In this document: positions 44,582 to 56,529 of the stretch, piece after piece
How the letters are laid out: each line of letters opens with the position of its first letter
Position numbering within the stretch: the stretch's first letter is position 1
Assembly: GCA_973895155.1 (NCBI GenBank)
Contig: OZ316893.1
Coordinates: 22,444,001 to 22,508,000 of the forward strand
Origin: Marsupella aquatica
Taxonomy: Eukaryota; Marchantiophyta
Length of the DNA stretch: 64,000 bases
Direction of reading: 5' to 3'
Position numbers and translations under genes: made by a program
The notes under the pieces: model-generated
What the model was told of the DNA's origin: nothing
Seen by the model: only the letters and a program-made list of their open reading frames with translations
Databases searched by the model: none

Positions 44582-45592
44582 CTAGGCTGCCTGTACAGCT
44601 AAGCGTTTTAAAATAACAACACACAGAACAACTAAGGCGAGCATTGTACATGACTTCACTGTCCTATCAATCGGGTCTCCATCCTCCTCTGCAAACACTT
44701 TCCTGTCGGCACCCTTCAAGGCTTCGATGATATTAGACAACACATCCATAAAGAGTGAGAACTTCTGCTGCCAGAACGACTGGCAGCGACTGAAAAAATT
44801 AAGCGATGATTCTCCCACTTCCTCAACTTCCTCGATTTTGACCTCTGAAGTCTTCACATTTGCGACGTCCTTGTCCTTCTGTAACTTGCGCTTGAATTCC
44901 TGGATTTTCTCGTTCGCCAACACAGCATCCCATATGGCAGGGTCGGTTGCCAATGACGTGACCATACTCTGGACTTCCGGATTGTGCTGAAATTGGCGAA
45001 ATGCATCGATGACATTGTCTCTCCTCCCACCTTGCAGAATCCCCTGCCCACTCCGAATAGCTGGGGGTTCGACCCAATCTAGAGCCATCTGAGTCGCAAG
45101 AAGATTCGTATTCGAAGCTTCTATCGTCTCTTTTCCCAACTTAGTTGAAGATTGTCCTCCACTCTGACCGATCATTGCTGGCGAGAAAGCCCTAGACGCT
45201 TGCCCCATGCCCGCCTGATCGCTCGCCGTCTGCGCCACTAATCCGAGCCGGAGAGCATTCTGTAATTCGGACGAAGCCTCCTCGATCTCCGTTTTAGATG
45301 GGAGAGAGCCGAACACGAGGTGATCGACTCTTTCCTCCTCCTCCGCGAACTCCCATTCATCCGGCTCCCACAATGCTGCTCCCTGCTGGCTGACATTGCC
45401 GCCTGTTTTCTGAGCCGTCCCGGCAGAAGTGCATGCACACGAGCGGAAACGAGCGGAGTGCGCTTTAGAAGCCTGAGACGCCGTGCTAACCTTTTTGCAG
45501 AAGCTGCATGACGTGCTCGTCGATGCCGCCCCGACTCGCACTGCCGGCGAAACGACCCGCGCCACTCCTCTCCACACCGCCCCCCCTCCCAT
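44582..45592 (-). CDS. single-exon tail-anchored protein of unknown function
   Basis: The first ATG of the frame is at 45592; the frame stays open to TAG at 44582-44584, giving 336 residues. Residues 1-70 are basic and rich in serine and alanine without acidic residues, as in organelle targeting peptides. An acidic stretch (WEPDEWEFAEEEERVDHLVFG) follows. A middle block (IDAFRQFQHNPEVQSMVTSLATDPAIWDAVLANEKIQEF) looks like a folded helical domain of a kind I associate with uncharacterised plant proteins. A basic and acidic coil-like linker leads to one hydrophobic segment (about 314-330, MLALVVLCVVIL) just before the C-terminus. The layout fits a tail-anchored membrane protein, perhaps in a plastid or mitochondrion. 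The long coding frame with biased codon use supports a real gene. No reaction can be assigned. Confidence 0.78.
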   Translation of the reverse strand: MGGGAVWRGVARVVSPAVRVGAASTSTSCSFCKKVSTASQASKAHSARFRSCACTSAGTAQKTGGNVSQQGAALWEPDEWEFAEEEERVDHLVFGSLPSKTEIEEASSELQNALRLGLVAQTASDQAGMGQASRAFSPAMIGQSGGQSSTKLGKETIEASNTNLLATQMALDWVEPPAIRSGQGILQGGRRDNVIDAFRQFQHNPEVQSMVTSLATDPAIWDAVLANEKIQEFKRKLQKDKDVANVKTSEVKIEEVEEVGESSLNFFSRCQSFWQQKFSLFMDVLSNIIEALKGADRKVFAEEDGDPIDRTVKSCTMLALVVLCVVILKRLAVQAA

Positions 45593-46349
45593 TCTCCGAA
45601 ACCCGTCCAGCCTCCCTCTCTTTCTCCCAAAGGAGAGGATTGAGAAATGATCAAGTAGGGCCGAGAAACGCAGACAGAAAGAATCCCTCGAGCACACTCG
45701 ACACCGAAACCTAAACCTTCACCGTCAAACCACCTCCCTTGCCCTTTTCCTTTGCCGTCTCGAGCTCCCGAACGAGTAACCTGATCTGAAGGCAATCCTC
45801 ACAATCCGCACGTTATCCTTCTGAAGAGAAATCTTCACAACCCTAGCGAGTAACCGTGACGACGCAGAAAGCTTCACGCAGCTAAAAGCGTGGAAATGCA
45901 TACACGTTCACATTCACACCGCTCGAGCACGACAACCTCAATCTCCCGAAGACGGAAATCCTCACAGCGCTCGATCACGAGAACCGCAATCGTGTCGTAG
46001 TGAGACAGAAATCTCGAGACCACGCGAGTCCGACGAGTACTTACCGTGATGAGCTCGAAGACTCAACTTCCAACAGGACTTGCGAACGCGCAAACAGCAA
46101 ACCGCAAAAACCCAATTGCCCAATTGAGTAGCAATGTCGTCAGCTGGATCGATAATGTGGGCGGAGAGATCTCCGGCGGAAGTGTGGAAGGAAAGGAAAG
46201 GAAAGGAAAGGAGAGGAAGCGAAAAGGGGTTGAGAATATTTTGCTTGCACTCCTGCTTTTGAAAGCTTGAGATGGACAAATTGGATTGACAGTCTGTGGC
46301 GTTCGATTTTGCATAGGCGCACACCAAATTTAGGCAGGTCATCCGTAAG
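45593..46349. promoter_or_regulatory. upstream region of the tail-anchored protein gene
   Basis: It should hold the promoter and leader of the minus-strand gene. A (GGAAA)n microsatellite of about five units lies at 46187-46214. Short overlapping frames are not convincing. Confidence 0.4.
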
Positions 46350-47155
46350 TCTACCTGGAAAGTGCTTGCTAGTGGGTATCTGGATTTTTATATGTAAGCT
46401 TACTAGTGGGTATCTGGATTATTTACATTTTACATGTAAGGTATAGGATAACGGTGGTTTGGATTGGGACCTACTGTAGAAAGTGCTTACTAGTGGGGGT
46501 GGATTATGTACATGTAAGGAATAGGATAATGGTGGTTTGGGCTGGGACCCAGAAAGTGCTTACTAGGGGGTATCTGGATTACGTGCATGTTACATGTAAG
46601 GTATAGGACTATGGTGGTTTGGGCTGGGACCTAGCAAGTGTTTACTATTGGGTATCCAGATTATGTAAATGTTACATCTAGGGTATAGGATAACGGTGGT
46701 TTGGGCTGGGACCTAGAAAGTGCTTACTAGTGGGTATCTGGGTTATGTACATTTTGCATGTAAGGTTTAGGACAATGGTGGTTTGGACTGGGACCTAGAA
46801 AGTGCTTACTAGTCGGTACCTGGATTATGTACATGTTACATGTAAGGTATAGGATGATAGTGATTTGGGCTGGGACCTCTAAAGTGCTTACTAGTGGGCA
46901 TGTGGATTATGTACATGTAAGGTATAGGACAATGGTGGTTTAGGCTGGGACCTCGAAAGTGCTTACTAGTGGGCGTGTGGATTATGTACATGTAAGGTAT
47001 AGGATAGTGGGGATTTGGACTGGGACCTAGAAAGTGCTTACTACTGGTATCTGGATTACCTTACATGTAAGGTAAAGGATAATGGGGGGTTGGGCTGGGA
47101 CCTCTAAAGTGCTTACTAGTGGGTATCTGGATTATGTAGATGTTGCATATAATAG
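46350..47155. repeat. minisatellite, about 10 units of 70-90 bp
   Basis: The phrase AAAGTGCTTACTAGTGGGTATCTGG recurs about ten times, followed by ATTATGTACATGTTACATGTAAGG, TATAGGATAATGGTGGTTTGG and GCTGGGACCTAG. Units vary in length through loss of the GTTACAT part. The array lies upstream of the gene at 44582-45592. Confidence 0.9.
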
Positions 47156-47704
47156 TCTAGTCAATGACTTGGGGTAGTTCTGAGGGACTCTCTCTGTGCT
47201 GTGCTGATCCTCGAGCATTGTAATGGACAGACCTTGTATGGTTTTCTCCAAGAATATGATTATGATGAGATGAGAGATGAGATTTACATTAAAAGAACCT
47301 CCATGCCACATATTACGCTCTTCGCATGAGTCCACCCCAAAATGAGCATTATAGGTTGACAAAATTGCGTTCAGGGTATTGACAAGGGAATAACAGCACA
47401 CAATTCCCCTAGACTGTTGTATCCTTTCTTGGAAGGGTGAAGCCCCTACTGGACCTTGCCCCTCAACCATGCCATTAGGATAGACCTCGTTCATTTTACA
47501 GTCATGAGGACAGCAATCGATTGTTACATAGACATCTTGAAACCCAGCACTCATAACAGTTTCTAATGTGATAGGAATCAAAGCAAATGCTAGTACCAAG
47601 TATATTTCATCAATTTAATTTTCCCTCAATTTGATTCAGCCCCTCTCACACAACCATTAATAAGACTGCCACCATTGATATGTATGACAGACAAGCTGAT
47701 TCGG
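47156..47704. other. gene-free stretch
   Basis: A minus-strand open frame runs across it but without a domain that I recognise (phrases such as FQDVYVTIDCCPHDCKMNEVYPNG). It may be a decayed gene piece. Confidence 0.35.
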
Positions 47705-48120
47705 TAAGATGTCTGTTCTGTGGGTTGGCAATCCATCAAGATGGTGATGGCCTGTCCAACTATAAGAGCAACAAGAACGGGCCAAATTTCAAATCAACAA
47801 TCTCATAGATTCTAGAGCTGATTAGAGAATCCCTAGGTAGGACAACTAAACACATAAGAAAACTACTTTGGACAATAAGATCTAATGCCACTGGTACACA
47901 TAATTATTGTGCCCATTCCTTAAGATGTCTGTTCTGCAGGTTTCCCTGTCAGCCATCAACAAGGTGGGCCGTCCAACCGTAAGAGCAAAAAGATAAGGCC
48001 AATTGTGAAATCGACAATGCCACAAATGCAAAGAGTTGATTGGTAAATCAGTAGGTAGACCAACTGAACACATTCAACAAAAGTTATTGGACAACAATTT
48101 CCAATGCCAAATGGTACATT
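47705..48120. repeat. tandem duplication, 216 bp x 2
   Basis: Unit starts TAAGATGTCTGTTCTG at 47705 and 47921. Both go on to GTCCAAC, AAGAGCAA, GGCCAA, TGGACAA and CCAATGCCA or CTAATGCCA. The copies have diverged by many substitutions. Confidence 0.7.
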
Positions 48121-48897
48121 CCATTATAGGGTGAAGTTATCTGAGCAGAGGTAAAATCGAACCCCTTTCACAACTCAGCTCGTTTTGTAATGAGGTTAGC
48201 ATGTTATTTTCACGCGTGCAGCAAGTGATCACAGAAAGCGCATCATTCCCCTCCAACAGATTGGCCGTGACGGCTTTCTCTATGACATTTAGCATTTTGC
48301 TTCAGGCAGCGAGCAAAATATCCACATCATGAATGAGAAATTCACTGACCCAACCAAGTTAAATGAGTAGAGCGTGTCTTGAAGGACTGATGAGCGCCAG
48401 GTGATCCCAAACTGTAAGTTTCAAAATCACACTGTTCGTGTCGTCAAATATTAACATCTCCGTTCTGAAGATTGCATCATCATCAATCTTCGGGGACAAA
48501 TCTGTCCTTCCGTGCTTTGAAGATCAATCTCTGCCTCAAAACGAAATCATCGAAGTTAACATACAGGCAAGTAATTGACAGCAATGGAAAGAAACTTCGA
48601 ACAAACTTTGAAACCTTAACAAGACGTTTCCAAACGTTTGTCGAACGACCATCTCAGAGGAAAATAAACAGCAGAGAAATGGTGAAAACTCACAGAAAGT
48701 ATTTGAGTATAAGCCTTGAAGCCTGTTAAAAATCTTATATATTTGCTTGACTTGTTTTTGTCTGCAGGTACAGATCTGATTCGAGGAACCAAGTAACTCG
48801 CAACCTGGATTATCAGACGTCCCTCAGTAAAACAGACTTCAAAATCATTTTATTAACGATCAGAAACACAATGATAAGTAAATTGACACTTCATGCA
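48121..48897. other. downstream region of NOL
   Basis: No gene is recognised. I searched it on the minus strand for a further NOL exon (the usual C-terminal part) and saw none. Confidence 0.45.
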
Positions 48898-51800
48898 TCA
48901 CCAATTACGACTGCTGCTCAAAAGAGTGGATTTCAAAGTATCCCGAACCTCATCCGCTGGCTCCGCCAAGACATTGATGAAGAATTTGGCCTGCACAAAT
49001 AACATCCACCCTGACATCAGCCGAAAGAAGACACAGTCACTCAATTAGCAGACTGAATCCCTTCATGTAATTCGAGAGGAGAACAGTCCTCGTTGGCATT
49101 ACCTGACGCGTATCAGTCCCAGACATTAGTAGATCAGTTGTCACCATACCAGGCTGCTCTCAATCACACACACAAAACATTCATCAAAACCGTAGTAATA
49201 ACCTGACGCCAATAAGTAGAGTGAATTCAGACATCTCAAATTGGCCATTGAAAATTATTCATAAGTGGCACTGGCATGAGGAAAGATCAACCAATATCAG
49301 GTTGGTCCCTTGCCTTGTACAGCACAAAACAAATTCAGAAAACTCTTTCACCATCAGATACCCCTTCATTTCAAAGTTAAGAACTTACGGAAAGATCGTG
49401 GACGCCCACATTCTTGATACCTAGTTGTTTCAACTCTGCCTGAAAAATGCATATCACTTTAAAATGTCAAAGTTCTTCACTTAATGGGTCAGAAATCAGA
49501 TACACAACTAGCCATTATCTGTGGAGACAGGAAGATACAGCATGAATACCAAAAAAGCATTGTCAGGAACGTAAACCTCCTTTCAGATGCATTAGACAGT
49601 TGCAAAACAGTGGGAGGTGCAGTCTCCGCTAAATAAAACTACCTTCAACTGACATGAAAAGCGATGATCAAAGTGTAGCACAACCGAAGAACTTAGACGG
49701 AAAAATCAACTCCATTAATTCTCATCCACAAGATATCTATCGGTCTAACGTGTCCATGAAACACACCTGCAAAGACTTAGTGAACTGAGCAAGGCTTCGT
49801 TTTGTCGCACCATAAACAGCAAACCTACATTCACAGCTCTCAGAACTTGATCAGACTGCTAATGCCACAGAAATAGGATATATTCACAAATTATGACTTC
49901 TTCCTCCCACAAGATCGGACAAAGTTCACAAAATAATAATCTGTCGATGCTTCCCCTTGTTTCTCGACAATTTAAACATCCTTTAATATGTTCTCTTCGT
50001 CAGCACCTAGACACAGATGACTTCCAGAACTCCACTAACCTGGGAGTCGGGTTTCCATCAGCCCCGGCACCATCCATGTTAAAAATGTGCCCTCCCCGTG
50101 GTTGGTCACGCATTGTACGAATTGCCTACAACCATCAAAAGCTTTCCCAAGATTATTTTCTGCATCTGGAACAGTCCTGCACATCTTATTGACTGGTAGT
50201 ATCTGCCAGACAGCCTCCCTTCCGCACACAATATTCTTAGTCTGATTACAAGAGTACGAAGGACTGATATCTGTACGTCAAATATTTCCCAACTGTATCC
50301 TAGCCCATCATACTAGAGGAAACAAGAAATCTTGTAATAAAAAAAGAGGGAGAGCACAATGGAATGAACAGCATTCGGGGCTGCATTACATGCAGCGGCA
50401 TATATTAGAAGGGTTGTGACTTTTACCTCCCGGCAGCATAGCATTACACCTAACGTGTTTGTTGTCACAATTTCCCTGCACATAGCACCGAGGTTCATTT
50501 ACATGAGACTTCAGTATTTACATGCCCACATTCAATACATGACCCTTTATAACGTTTAATTTACTTGTTTGATCAATTGTATCAACGACTTACTCAATGG
50601 CAGCATCGTTTGTGTCTACTAGTGTCTTGAAGGAATAAGCATTTGTCCCAGCATTGTTGATCTGTACAGGAAAAGAAAAAAGAGGTAATGAGAAATGAAC
50701 AATTCCGGCTTATCCATTTCTAGAGATTTTGTCACGCTATGTTACTACTGACAAGCGCTGTGTCGACCGAAAGAAACCACTACATGAAATCGGAGCTGAT
50801 AATAAGTACAGTTATCAGAAAGAATCTGCAGAAGAATGTACCCAAATGTCGACGTAACCAAGCTTCAATTTCGCAAATTGCGCCAATGCTTGTACACTAC
50901 TTACGTTCCTCACGTCACATGTCGTTCCCTGCAAGCCGAGGGAACACATGACAATAAGGGTCAGCAGCTGACGCTTAAGAACTTATCATAACAATTTAGT
51001 GCCATCAGAACCCAACAGTTTGGTCTCTTAAAGAAATAATAAGATAGAATACACACTAGCAAAATCGCTCCTTAAAAAACACTAAGATGCAATGTAAGTG
51101 TTTGACAAGACGTACGAAAATCTCCATGAAAATTCCTACTGGAATTGAACAGCACAAAGAAGTAACTTTTAAGCTCCAAAAGCTGGCCTGTTCAATTTGG
51201 GGACTGACTTACCAACACTCGCTCCTCACCAAACTCCCTTCTCAGCTCCTTCAGAGCTTTCTGGACTCGCTCATCTGGAAGATTTAACAACCGGCAAACG
51301 AGTGTGAACAACCGAGGAGTACGAACAAATTTGCGCATTTGCTGCCTTACTGGCAACGGAACACCACTTTCTCATGGCATCTAGATAGGGATACCGACCA
51401 GCTATGAGAAATGATGTGCAAATATAATGCATGTTGGGGTGCTGTTGTCGAAATTCACCATTGGTTAAAGCGGCTTTTAACACCTCAAAGGAAACTACCT
51501 GTTGGTCACTTCGGTCCACTTATTAAACTAGCTTTTCGACCTCTCCATCTCTCTTAGGTTCTTAGTTGGTGTGAAATTCCCGTTCAAAACCTGCACTGGC
51601 CAGTCGAAGTGACTAGTTTCTTGACTAGCCCCATCTCTTGATTTCGGCAGCAAGGATTTGCTTTCGAGCGGTTCAATAATGTACACTACTGATTTTCTAC
51701 CGGGCTTCTCATCAATTCGATTTAGAACTTTGGCGTGTGATCAGTAGGTAACCACGTTCGAACTGTGTTTACCCTTTGACATTTTAGCTTCAGACCGCAT

Positions 51801-53771
51801 GGCTAGATCTAATAGTTTCCGAACCATGGTTTGTATCCTGGCAATTTAAAATATAATCTGGACGACTTCGTCGACAATCAATTGTCGTCTTTCACGAGTG
51901 CATAGTAAAACTCCTCCCGGTCATGTTGCCAGTTACGTATGTTGCTATCAGCCCTTGGTATGAATGCCAGTCTAAGCATTTACTACGATCAACGCCCGAG
52001 TTATACTATCGGCAGAAGCTCGTCAATTAGGTCCTAGACATGGGGATGGATGAAACATAAGGCGAGGTTAAGGTGTAGAGCATGCCTGAACGAGAGCATA
52101 TGATGACGTTATCCCCTTCCAGCAGAAACTGCTTTGCAAGAGCATATCCGATACCTGAATGACACGCCAACCCGACTATTAAGACCAGGCAGAGGAGAGA
52201 ATGGCCTCAATTACCTTTCCAATTCTAAGGTACCCCGCATCATATTTTCACTTCGGTTAGAGCAAATCCAAATTCAGAAGAGAACCGTTCACCAACATTC
52301 TCATTCGGGCATGGAAGGCGACCAAAATTGCATCTGCGGCTTCAATGTTCGAGAACAGTTTGATGGGAATGGACCTTTCCCATCGCGGGACAATTCGATC
52401 CGTTGGACTGAGACAGCTTGGCGGAGCAGCGAAGTCATCTAAATGAAGGAACTAATCTTCCGCAGCTCTTAGGAAAATCAGACAGGAAAAACGAGGCTGG
52501 TTTCCGCCACTGAGTTGAGATAGAACCCAGAACTTGAAGACTCTGTAACTCAAATCTCTCACTCTCTCTCTTCCACTATAGTTGCCCCAACAGATCCCCT
52601 GTTGTTCCATTGTGCTCCCTGCTGGTGAAAAGCAACTCTGGTTCACCATCTTCTGTTCTGCTAAGCGTCAATGCTTCTTCTAAATGTCGCCGTACTACAC
52701 CTGCTCCTTTAGGCTGAGGAGGTGCCCTGGGCATTACAACCTTTTTATTCTATCCGTGGTGTACACACACTTCACTGGCCTAGCGACCCCAGGTCTGAAA
52801 GATAAAAAAGAGCCCGTTCTGCCCGTAGACAGCAACCAATCTCTGGACTATGTTAGAGTCCGTGCCATCTACTTGGTCACAGATCCAGTTCTGTTTGAAG
52901 ACTTCCATATGCTTTGAGGACTTCCAATTCGCTTCACCATTTTCCTTTAAATTGCAGAGTAGATGGCCATACAGTACGACCAAAGCGTGCGTGAATGCGT
53001 TAATCCAGGAATTGTGTCACAAGTCGTTGAAATCTCAACCAACGCACTTCACATGTTGGTCTTGCACAGGTGGCAAAGCAGGGAGGGAGGCAGACTATGA
53101 AAATGAACAACTATCCCCCGCAAAAGTGAGTACGAAACAAATCCACTGAAAGATATCATGCCCAGAAATAATCCATTCGGTCGCGTACCTTTGGTGGAGC
53201 CAGTGATGAGAACATTGAAAGGGGGGAGCATGGGCTCGGAGGTAGAAGCCGAGCTGGAGCGATTCACCTTCTCGGAAGAAACAGCAGCGGCAGTAGCAGC
53301 TCTGGCTCTTCGACCGCCAGAGGAACTTATTCTGCTCCATCGAGTTCTCTCGTTGGGCACACGCTCACTGGCAGGTCTTTGAATCCACCCATCTGGCGTT
53401 GGGGACCCCTCCTTCATGGAATGCAGCACCAGAAGCAATCGAGAGCTGGTCGGACAGTCCCGACATGTTGGAGAACAATACGGAAGAGGAACTCCGGAGT
53501 TTTGCTGAAATCCTCCGAAAGAATGGCGAGAAGGTTGTCTGGAAGACACTCCACGGAATTCAGATTGCGCCTTTGATGAGGACGGAGTGGATGATGTTGA
53601 GAGGCGACGGACAGAATTTCTTTGGAACGCAGAAGGCGAGATGGAGAGAGGGACCGAAGGAGATGTGGCAGAGCCAGGGAAGTGCCATCCTCCTACTGTG
53701 GGAGTACGTGGTGCTGTTGTTCTAGGCCCAGCAGGACCGGGCGGAGTGGGAGTGATGACCATGGTGGCCAT
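48898..53771 (-). CDS. NOL: chlorophyll b reductase NOL (NYC1-like), short-chain dehydrogenase
   Basis: Eleven exons in transcript order: 53771-53189, 52154-52086, 51274-51213, 50928-50842, 50661-50594, 50475-50427, 50125-50040, 49824-49767, 49439-49389, 49153-49103, 48990-48898; 1257 bases, 418 residues, every phase agrees. NOL works with NYC1 on thylakoid membranes to reduce chlorophyll b to 7-hydroxymethyl chlorophyll a, the first step of light-harvesting complex breakdown. Motifs: TGSTKGIG cofactor loop (about 190-197), VIICSRSDERV, INNAGTNAYSF (about 268), TTNTLGVMLCCRE, GGHIFNMDGAGADG, catalytic YGATK (tyrosine 339, lysine 343), HDLSPGMVTTDLLMSG and AKFFINVLAEPAD. The first about 185 residues are serine- and proline-rich, longer than a usual transit peptide. 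Intron 2 has a GC donor (GTTCAG then GCATGC). After AEPADEV the frame ends within about 16 residues, whereas family members go on for tens of residues, so the C-terminus looks truncated. Confidence 0.9.
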
Positions 53772-55266
53772 AGATCCTCGTGGATCCTCCTGCTCTACCC
53801 ACCCTGCTGCTGCTTCTCCCCCTCCTATTGCAGCAGCTGGTAGTTGTTCATGTCCTTCTTGACACGCATTGGAGCGCACTTTACAATCACAGTCAGTGAA
53901 TCCGATTCATTTGGACATTACGCCTAATCCTCCCCATAATTCTGCAAACCAATGTCTCTACCTGTGCCACCTCGTCCTCCCCTCTCGTGGTGATTGCTTC
54001 AAAGCCCTCGGCGAGATGATGGGCCACAGTCACACCAAAACATTCTTTCAACATGCGCCTGTTTCCTTTAGAAACGAGGCTTCAATGACACAAAAGCGTC
54101 AAAAGCAGAACGGCCAACCCACCAGATAAAGCTTGTGGGTTCCTTTGTGAGTTCCTCAGCTCTCGAACGATCGTCTGATGGACTTCACTGGGACAAGACA
54201 GTCGTAAACAGAACGGTCAACCCACCAGAAGAAGGAGCTAGTGGGTTCCTCAGCTCAAGCTTCACACAGGCAGCACCTCTGATAAATTCCCTACTTCAGT
54301 CCTAGGCTGTGCATTTTGCATATTCCATTTCCGAGGGTGCTTCTGTCATGTGATGTGCTCTGCCCTTTGGTCCTCGTCGTCGTCGGAAGGAGCCTCTCAA
54401 ACAAAGCAGAGATCCATTCAAAGTACAATGCATCTGATCTGATGAACAACACTGGCACACTCCTCTTGCAGCTTGCTCCACCTTGGCTTGCGGCTGTTTT
54501 GCTACTCCTCAAACTCTTCTGCAACATCCATTTACGAGTCATAAATGGCGCCCAGGGTCAACCGATCTCATGAACGAGCTTCCTCTGCAACTGGAGAATG
54601 ATGGCATTCGCCAATCTACAGTACTACAGTGGTAATCTAAAGTTTACTCATCGATGACTACCGTGTGTAACAGCAGGTTTCACACTCCAAACTTCCAAAG
54701 CAACAGCAGCCGCATGAGTGATTCATGAGTGGGGTTGTGAGGTGATCTAATCAGCACGCGCCCCAGCACGAGCCTCAGCAAGAGCCTCAGCAACTCAGCA
54801 AGTTTCAATGTTCGCACCATTCCTGAGAGGGACGAAATGACGCCCATTATTAATCTACACTACAAAATCGCCCCAAAAAATCGAGTCCTGATAATGGCAC
54901 ATCCAAAAGAGGAGGCATTACAATATCCCCAATAAATTGCCCCCCAAGTAATCACAGATCAAAATCTACAATTACAATAAAGGATCTGGTATTTTTTGGT
55001 ACTTTGTCTCAATACAAAAAAGCTCTTGGACGGGAAAGATGGATAGCCGTTGGATTTGTTTAACTATTTTCCTTGACCATTGATGGAGTAAATGTGCACC
55101 CCTGGCATATAGGTGCTTCCCATTGCCCCATAAATGCCCTGGCCCGACTCCCTATGGGCCGGCCCTCCTTGCACAATGCAACGCACCGGCATAGGGCTCA
55201 TGTGTTAATATATGGTGTACATTCATTGATTTAACTAATATTCTATGTAGATCTATTAATTTAAAG
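53772..55266. other. upstream region of NOL and gene-free stretch
   Basis: The promoter of NOL should be next to 53772. A local duplication (AAAAGCAGAACGGCCAACCCACCAGA-type, 54098 and AACAGAACGGTCAACCCACCAGA, 54207) is visible. An open frame at 54316-54573 has no recognised domain. Confidence 0.4.
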
Positions 55267-55277
55267 AAGAGAATATG

Positions 55278-55597
55278 TTTAGATCAATTGGCTTTGGTCA
55301 GTTGGCCACAGGATTAACTTAGAACCAAGAGATCCTAGTTTCAATCTCCCCTCCACTTGCAATTGTTGTGAAGAGTGTGTGTGGGGGTAGGGTGTAGTGG
55401 TGGGAGTACTGGTTTCTCCATAAGCCTTGGATGATACACTTTGGGGCTCTGGTTCAACCTCTCTCCCTCTTGGTTTGGGTCCCTATCGAATCCCTGGGTT
55501 GACTCCCTTGTGGGTTACCCTACAGAGGTGCATGCTCTGGAGTTGATCGTCTATCCTTTGTTGCATGGGTCAGCTTTTGGTTTCAAGGCACAAAGAA
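55278..55597 (+). mobile_element. tRNA-derived SINE with 11-bp target duplication (320 bp)
   Basis: Exact copies of AAGAGAATATG flank it (55267-55277 and 55598-55608). The head has tRNA-promoter-like boxes: TGGCTTTGGTCAGTTGGC (A-box region) and TAGTTTCAATCTCC (B-box region). The body matches the interrupted copy at 27819-28580 through to the shared tail TTTCAAGGCACAAAG. No long poly-A tail is present, as in some plant SINEs. It would have been moved by a LINE reverse transcriptase, none of which is seen here. Confidence 0.82.
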
Positions 55598-55608
55598 AAG
55601 AGAATATG

Positions 55609-56529
55609 CTTATTGTGGTATGGAGTGACATAGTACACAAAAATAAAGTCTTCATAATTGCTCATAAAAAACAGGAGGCATTCATATACATATTAGGATA
55701 TAGCATGTTCATCTGGATCATTTTTCATTTTTGTCTTGTATGATGTGAGTATTTGCATAATATTTGATCAGATTTGGGTAGAATAAAATACAAAAATAAA
55801 AGTGGAACACATGCCAAAGAAGATTGCATCTCCCATAATGAAGAGGAAGAATACAAGTGCACAACTCTTCAAAAGTTATGCACATCAGGTACAAATTTTC
55901 ACCTGCCCTAATGACTTCCAAATCAATCAAAGGTTGTGCACATCAAAGGTACATAAGATACTCACTTGTAGTAGGTAATGACAATAAGGATCATAAACGT
56001 AGGAATGTCGTAGGTAATGACAATAAAGATCATAAACTTAGGAAACAAAAGTAAAAATATAACTTAAAACAGAAGGTGTGCGAATTTCTAAGTATCATTT
56101 CTCTCTCGTTCACTAAAAAGGATAGAATGGCTTTCTCCAATGGCAGAAATTTCATAAAACTTGCTAAAGGGCTTGGATTCACCATATTGTAATCTAAATG
56201 GAATGGAAAATGAGAGCTTTGGGATAACAAGATTAAAAACATTAAGAGAGGTGCCAAAGAATGTAGTCATGCACCCTCTTATGGCACATTGAAGAAAGGT
56301 TGGTTGGCCTTATAGCAGTGTCAAAAACAGGAGGCAGTCATATACATTTTTAGGATACACTCAGTGACTTTAAAGAAAATAATTGGAGTTATTGTGGTGT
56401 GGAGTCAAAACACACTATGTTATTACATTTTGATGTACAATTACGGGGACATCAGATTTGAAGCCCCCATGGACCACAAGGTTAATAAGTTGAAACACCA
56501 TTGATGGATCACATTTCCCAAAATTTGAG
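55609..56529. other. gene-free stretch with dispersed repeat pieces
   Basis: Phrases shared with other intergenic parts are AAACAGGAGGCATTCATATACAT (55670 and 56326) and TTGTGGTATGGAGTGACATAGTACAC (55614 and, in variant form, 61577). They mark an old dispersed family whose ends I could not fix. Confidence 0.45.

Noticed and set aside
45238-45795. 185-codon minus-strand open frame
   Set aside because: It is another frame of the tail-anchored protein gene and its leader; arginine- and serine-rich without a domain.
48140-48225. tRNA-like sequence on the minus strand with a B-box phrase (GGGGTTCGATTTTACC)
   Set aside because: No cloverleaf with a proper acceptor stem and anticodon arm could be drawn; it is at most a tRNA-derived relic.
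53399-53725. 108-codon plus-strand open frame
   Set aside because: It is antisense to NOL exon 1, whose reading is supported by splice phase and the dehydrogenase motifs.
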